In this document: positions 13,418 through 16,950 of the stretch, one piece after another | Numbering within the stretch: the stretch's first letter is position 1 | Layout: every line of letters begins with the position of its first letter | Assembly: GCA_023263015.1 (NCBI GenBank) | Contig: JALQXV010000018.1 | Span: 1-16,950, forward strand | Origin: Candidatus Saccharimonadia bacterium | GTDB taxonomy: Bacteria > Patescibacteriota > Saccharimonadia > Saccharimonadales > 2-12-FULL-41-12 | Length of the DNA: 16,950 bases | Direction: 5' to 3' | Program-made: the position numbers and the translations under genes | The notes under the pieces: model-generated | Database searches by the model: none | Seen by the model: the letters and a program-made list of their open reading frames with translations, nothing else | What the model was told of the DNA's origin: nothing

Positions 13418-15565
13418 ATGTTTGATTTAATTATCCTAACGGTGGCAGGGATACTTAACTCAGTACTGGGCTTAACTGTATATATTAAAGATCCTCGCAG
13501 TGTAACCAATCGACTGTTTTTGTTCCTAACCCTAAGCTTTACTACGTGGTCGGTGGCTAATTTTATCTCAGTCAACCCTGTATTCTTTGATCAAATCATT
13601 TGGGTCAGAATTGTAATTGCCCTAGCGGCACTGCTTTGTCTGTCGGTATTTTTAACATTCACCGTCTATCCGTCACGAGTTTTAGTAGGATCGGCTAAAG
13701 TTCGCAAAGTGGCAGTTGCTGCAACTTTAGGGGTAATGGCGCTCGCATTGAGCCCATTTGTCTTTAGGGTTGGCGCATCTGGTGAGCCTGAGCCTTACTT
13801 TGGCATTCCGTTCTTTATGGCACTTGTTGTTAGTTTGCTGGCTGGAGGGTTATACAACCTAATAAGAAAATACCAAAAATCGCATGGTCAGGAGCGTAAG
13901 CAGTTAAAGCTGGTGATAGCCGGCTTAATAAGCACATTTAGCTTAATACTTATTAGTAACTTCTTGATGGTTATCATCTTTAATAACACCTCTCTTGTGA
14001 CACTTGGCTCTGCGTATATGCTGTTGTTTATCGCGGTTCTGGCGTACGGAATTATCAAGCAAAAGCTATTTAATATCCGATCTGTCATTGCTCGCTCACT
14101 CGGTTATGTGTTCTCAGTAGTTACGCTTGTAGCTATCTTTGGTCTTGGTACGCAAGGGATTTACGCGTTTCTTACAGAAATTGGGTCAGATTTTGCAACT
14201 ATTGTGGCTAACGTTGTCCTTATTATGTTCATTACGCTTAGCTATCAGCCGCTTAAAACCTTTTTTGATCGTCAAACTAACCGTATTTTTTATCGAGACG
14301 CTTATGAGCCTCAGGCATTTCTTGACGAACTAAATTCCACGATTGTAGGAAATATCGAAATTGGCATCTTGTTACGACATACTGCCAGCGTGATTGAACA
14401 GAACCTTAAAGCAGACTGTCACATTTATGTTAAGGGTAGTGATGCTACACCGTCGCGCATTATGGGCACCTCGCAGCTTGATTTAAAGCCAGATGTGTTT
14501 GATCTGATTAGGCACGAACTCGCCACGTTAGACATGAAAACGGTGGTTTCGGATGAACTGGGCGTGCATTACAGTGGCCTTAAAGAGGCTATGAACCGTA
14601 GTAATATAGCGCTTATTTCCAGTCTTATTACAAATTACACTGAAAATCACGATGCCACTGCATACCTTATATTGGGCCCTAAAAAGAGCGGTAACGCCTA
14701 CAGTAAACAGGACATTCGTATAATCAATATTATTACCGACGAACTACTAATCGCTATCCAGAATGCCCTGCGTTTTGAAGAGATTCAGAGTTTTAACATT
14801 ACCCTCCAAAACCGTATTAATGATGCAACGGCTAAATTAAAGCGGAGCAACGAAAAACTTAAAGAAATGGACGAGACTAAGGATGAGTTCATTAGTATGG
14901 CCTCTCATCAGCTTAGAACCCCTCTCACAAGTGTTAAAGGGTACCTTAGCATGGTTATCGAAGGCGACGCTGGCAAGGTGACTGAACAGCAGCAACAGCT
15001 GCTTAATCAGGCTTATGTGAGCTCACAGCGTATGGTTTACCTAATTGCTGACCTTCTTAATGTATCTCGTCTTAAGACGGGTAAGTTTATTATTGACCGA
15101 AATCCTACCAATTTGGCCGAAATGGTTGAGAGCGAAATTGCTCAACTTAAAGAGGTCGCCAAAGGTCGAAAGCTCACGCTTACATTTAATAAGCCCGAAG
15201 ATTTCCCAATTCTTGATCTTGATGAGACTAAAACTCGCCAAGTAGTTATGAATTTTGTTGATAACGCTATCTATTACACGCCAAGTGGCGGTAAGATCAA
15301 GATCGAACTCAGGGCTGACCGTAGCAGCGTATACTTCATGGTTAAAGACAACGGGCTTGGCGTACCTAAAAGTGAGCAATCACATCTGTTTACTAAGTTC
15401 TATCGTGCTAAAAATGCTCAAAAAGCTCGTCCTGACGGTACAGGTTTGGGCTTGTTTATGGCTAAAAAGGTTATATCAGATCAGGGCGGCACTATTTTAT
15501 TTGAAAGCGTAGAAGGCAAGGGTAGTACCTTTGGCTTTAAGTTCGACAAGCCAAAAGACGATTAG
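13418..15565 (+). CDS. Sensor histidine kinase, N-terminal 7TM-like region plus two TMs, GAF-like, HisKA, HATPase
   Basis: A 715-residue membrane kinase. Hydrophobic segments lie at about 2-22, 32-50, 60-83, 97-117, 129-148, 164-188, 194-213, 227-250 and 258-276. The first seven resemble the HisKA_7TM sensor region (NRLFLFLTLS...W). Residues about 300-450 look GAF-like. A coiled coil (about 452-490) leads to the phospho-acceptor H497 in ASHQLRTPLTSVKGYL. The ATPase part has the N box NFVDNA (612-617), G1 DNGLGVP (644-650), F box LFTKFY, G2 GTGLGLF (674-680) and GKGSTF (700-705). All catalytic elements are intact. No response regulator adjoins; the nearest is the receiver at 9252 in the mur operon. 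Being translated directly after the PaaK-like gene suggests it senses a product or state linked to that enzyme. Confidence 0.93.
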   Translation: MFDLIILTVAGILNSVLGLTVYIKDPRSVTNRLFLFLTLSFTTWSVANFISVNPVFFDQIIWVRIVIALAALLCLSVFLTFTVYPSRVLVGSAKVRKVAVAATLGVMALALSPFVFRVGASGEPEPYFGIPFFMALVVSLLAGGLYNLIRKYQKSHGQERKQLKLVIAGLISTFSLILISNFLMVIIFNNTSLVTLGSAYMLLFIAVLAYGIIKQKLFNIRSVIARSLGYVFSVVTLVAIFGLGTQGIYAFLTEIGSDFATIVANVVLIMFITLSYQPLKTFFDRQTNRIFYRDAYEPQAFLDELNSTIVGNIEIGILLRHTASVIEQNLKADCHIYVKGSDATPSRIMGTSQLDLKPDVFDLIRHELATLDMKTVVSDELGVHYSGLKEAMNRSNIALISSLITNYTENHDATAYLILGPKKSGNAYSKQDIRIINIITDELLIAIQNALRFEEIQSFNITLQNRINDATAKLKRSNEKLKEMDETKDEFISMASHQLRTPLTSVKGYLSMVIEGDAGKVTEQQQQLLNQAYVSSQRMVYLIADLLNVSRLKTGKFIIDRNPTNLAEMVESEIAQLKEVAKGRKLTLTFNKPEDFPILDLDETKTRQVVMNFVDNAIYYTPSGGKIKIELRADRSSVYFMVKDNGLGVPKSEQSHLFTKFYRAKNAQKARPDGTGLGLFMAKKVISDQGGTILFESVEGKGSTFGFKFDKPKDD

Positions 15566-15635
15566 TAATAATTCTTACGGTTATGACAGAGGTAGAGAAC
15601 TATACTGCTTATGAATACATACTATTCAATTAAAA

Positions 15636-15664
15636 TTGACTTTTTACAATTCGAGTGCGATTAT
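15636..15664 (+). promoter_or_regulatory. Upstream promoter, possible long leader or small RNA start
   Basis: TTGACT (5 of 6), a 17-base spacer and GATTAT with a preceding TGC (extended -10). It would start transcription near 15671, about 210 bases before the next ATG. Confidence 0.45.
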
Positions 15665-15754
15665 CTAAGGTAATACATTGCTGAGATGTCGGGTGGGTTA
15701 ACATAACGACTTTCAACAGATTATCTGGGTATAGCGAAGATATAGGCTGGCAGT

Positions 15755-15777
15755 GCATAAACCGCTAAAGTTTATGT
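15755..15777. repeat. Inverted repeat upstream of the strong promoter
   Basis: GCATAAAC (15755-15762) pairs with GTTTATGT (15770-15777) in 7 of 8 positions around a seven-base centre. It sits 12 bases upstream of the TTGACA box and shares its left arm with the repeat at 15824. It could be an operator or a hairpin ending a transcript from the upstream promoter; no T-run follows. Confidence 0.5.
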
Positions 15778-15789
15778 TATTCAATATTA

Positions 15790-15818
15790 TTGACAAAATT
15801 CCATTCTTGTGATAATAT
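15790..15818 (+). promoter_or_regulatory. Near-consensus strong promoter
   Basis: A perfect TTGACA, a 17-base spacer and TAATAT carrying the extended TGA element. The start would be near 15825, giving a 5' leader of about 57 bases. This is the strongest promoter in the window. Confidence 0.75.
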
Positions 15819-15823
15819 TGGAA

Positions 15824-15842
15824 GCATAAACAAATTTTATGC
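15824..15842 (+). repeat. Hairpin at the predicted mRNA 5' end
   Basis: GCATAAA (15824-15830) and TTTATGC (15836-15842) form a perfect 7-bp stem with a CAAAT loop, beginning at the predicted transcription start. It could protect the mRNA from 5'-end-dependent decay or act as an operator. Confidence 0.55.
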
Positions 15843-15881
15843 ACAAATTGTGAGATTAGTGCGTGAAGGAGTGAAGAGAGA

Positions 15882-16950
15882 ATGACACACGGTGAGATGG
15901 GCCCGCAAGAGCCAACAACTGAAGAGCGTCTTGCATTAATGCAAGAACAGATTGATCGTATGCAGCAGGCTATGCTGACAGCAGCTGAAAGCCTAAAGTC
16001 TGGTGCGATTGATGAAACAACAGCAAAAAATATCGGTGAAATGCTTGTTGCACAAGCCGGTGGTCAATCAGAAACAGGTGAGCCTGTTCAGGAAGAACCT
16101 ACTGTTGAACAGCCAACTGTAGAACGTACTCAACCTGATACTAACGAGCGTGGTCGTTTTGGACGTGCCTTTGACTCAGCTAAGAACCGTGCGCGGAACT
16201 CAAACATCGGACGTAAAGTCGGTGTTGCTCTAGCAATCGGTGCTGTAGCAGCAGCTTCAGTTTACGGTATTAGCAAAATTGGCGGCGGTTCAAACGAAAG
16301 CGCATCTCAGGGTAGTGTTCCAACTGCATCAACTCCTGAAAAATCAAATCAGGAACGTGAAAAAGAACAGCCTACTGCTGAAGAGCGTCGTGAACAGCGC
16401 GAAGAAGCTATCACTAAGAAGTATGGTGTAAACCCAGACGAACTTACTAAAGTTAAGAGCGTTGGTACTGTAATGAATAAAGCTAAAGTAAACACTCCAC
16501 AGAAGCGTTCATTCATTCTTAAAAACGCTATGGGCCAGCACATGACTGGTGAGCTTAACAACACCAATAACAAGATGAATGGTGTAAATGCTGAAAAGGT
16601 TAACACTAAAGATGAACTTATGGTTGCTGCTGGTCTTGCAATGGGCCTAGATTCAACCGAAGGTAATCAGTACGGTAAGGGCGCAGTAAACTTTAACACT
16701 AAGTTTGACCGCGACATCAATGCTAGTACAGGTATGACTGCTAAGCAGCAAGAAGCCTTTAATAAGCGATTTATGACTCACCCAGATGGTTCTACTAAGC
16801 TTATTAAGAATTACAAGGGTTGGGTAGAAAACGGTTACATGCAAGATGGCGGCGAAATGAACGCTGAGCGTGAATACTTTGATGGTGAAACTGTAATGGT
16901 TCGAACCGTTCCAGGTATGGGTACACTTATGTGGAAAGTAACTAAGGACA
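15882..16950 (+). CDS. Unrecognised single-pass membrane protein, probably highly expressed (3' end beyond window)
   Basis: The reading frame from the ATG at 15882 stays open for 356 codons to the window edge. I do not recognise the family. Order of parts: a helical Gln/Glu-rich N-terminus (about 10-60), a Pro/Glu/Thr-rich linker (61-88), a basic stretch (90-112), one hydrophobic segment VGVALAIGAVAAASVYGI (113-130), a Ser/Glu/Gln-rich charged linker (135-177), then a probably folded domain (about 178 onward) with no Cys. Basic residues just before the segment predict N-terminus inside and the large domain outside, or in the periplasm-like space. Codons are strongly biased to GGT, GCT, ACT, CGT and AAC, unlike the other genes here. 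Together with the near-consensus promoter, 5' hairpin and AAGGAG ribosome site this points to an abundant envelope protein. No signal-peptide cleavage site or sortase motif is visible in this part. Confidence 0.85.
   Translation, partial: MTHGEMGPQEPTTEERLALMQEQIDRMQQAMLTAAESLKSGAIDETTAKNIGEMLVAQAGGQSETGEPVQEEPTVEQPTVERTQPDTNERGRFGRAFDSAKNRARNSNIGRKVGVALAIGAVAAASVYGISKIGGGSNESASQGSVPTASTPEKSNQEREKEQPTAEERREQREEAITKKYGVNPDELTKVKSVGTVMNKAKVNTPQKRSFILKNAMGQHMTGELNNTNNKMNGVNAEKVNTKDELMVAAGLAMGLDSTEGNQYGKGAVNFNTKFDRDINASTGMTAKQQEAFNKRFMTHPDGSTKLIKNYKGWVENGYMQDGGEMNAEREYFDGETVMVRTVPGMGTLMWKVTKD

Larger units (their letters stand above)
15566..15881 (+). promoter_or_regulatory. 316-base regulatory intergenic region with two promoters and several palindromes
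   Basis: No gene is visible here. It contains two promoter-like arrangements (15636-15664 and 15790-15818) and short palindromes GTTA-ACA-TAAC (15697-15707) and CAGAT-T-ATCTG (15717-15727). It also holds two GCATAAA-type hairpins (15755-15777 and 15824-15842) and the ribosome site AAGGAG (15866-15871). GATTATCT occurs at 15659 and again exactly 60 bases later at 15719. No terminator for the histidine kinase operon is evident at its start. Confidence 0.7.

Noticed and set aside
15041..15379. 112-codon minus-strand ORF inside the histidine kinase gene
   Set aside because: Antisense to the conserved HisKA/HATPase region; shadow frame.
1..16950. CRISPR arrays, insertion sequences, phage genes, rRNA
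   Set aside because: No spaced direct repeats, transposase motifs, integrase or phage structural proteins, and no rRNA-like stretches were found on either strand.

Overview
The window reads like a compact genome of a reduced bacterium, most likely of the Patescibacteria/CPR, with Candidatus Saccharibacteria as the best guess (inference, moderate confidence). The grounds are moderate-to-low GC, very tight gene spacing, three convergent gene pairs with overlapping 3' ends, many promoters whose -10 box sits 6-9 bases before the ATG, a MurD2/MurL-type peptidoglycan branch, and several proteins slightly short for their families. TGA is a genuine stop (one gene of 16), so this is not the UGA=Gly code of Gracilibacteria/Absconditabacteria.

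Layout. 1-563 (-): 5' part of murB, divergent from an HTH-DUF3467 protein (636-1190), which converges on a four-TM membrane protein (1187-1912, -). 1994-4937 (+): two aldo/keto reductase paralogues flank a tRNA-Arg(UCG)/tRNA-Lys(CUU) divergent pair, a small P-loop kinase-like protein and a DUF1801 protein. 5012-5808 (-): dedA followed by a 35-residue KGG-motif stress protein that is easily missed. 5873-6697 (+): folD, overlapping the 3' end of the operon coming the other way. 6664-9620 (-): an operon reading receiver-only response regulator, murD2, murL. 9705-15565: an E1-like (ThiF) protein converging on a nitroreductase-like protein, then a PaaK-like adenylate-forming enzyme directly abutting a nine-TM hybrid sensor histidine kinase. 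15566-15881 is a regulatory region rich in palindromes with a near-consensus promoter. 15882 to the window end is an unrecognised, open-ended single-pass membrane protein with codon usage typical of strong expression.

How the genes fit together. MurB, MurD2 and MurL belong to cytoplasmic peptidoglycan precursor synthesis. The MurD2/MurL pair implies that L-Glu is added first and epimerised on the nucleotide precursor, replacing free D-Glu. The ThiF-like and nitroreductase-like proteins correspond to the two halves of the mycobacterial Rv1355c-type fusion protein, here as two separate convergent genes. Together with the neighbouring AMP-forming ligase and the membrane histidine kinase they form the best candidate for an undescribed system: possibly small-molecule synthesis with its sensing, or membrane-state signalling. 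No biochemical function can be read from sequence alone.
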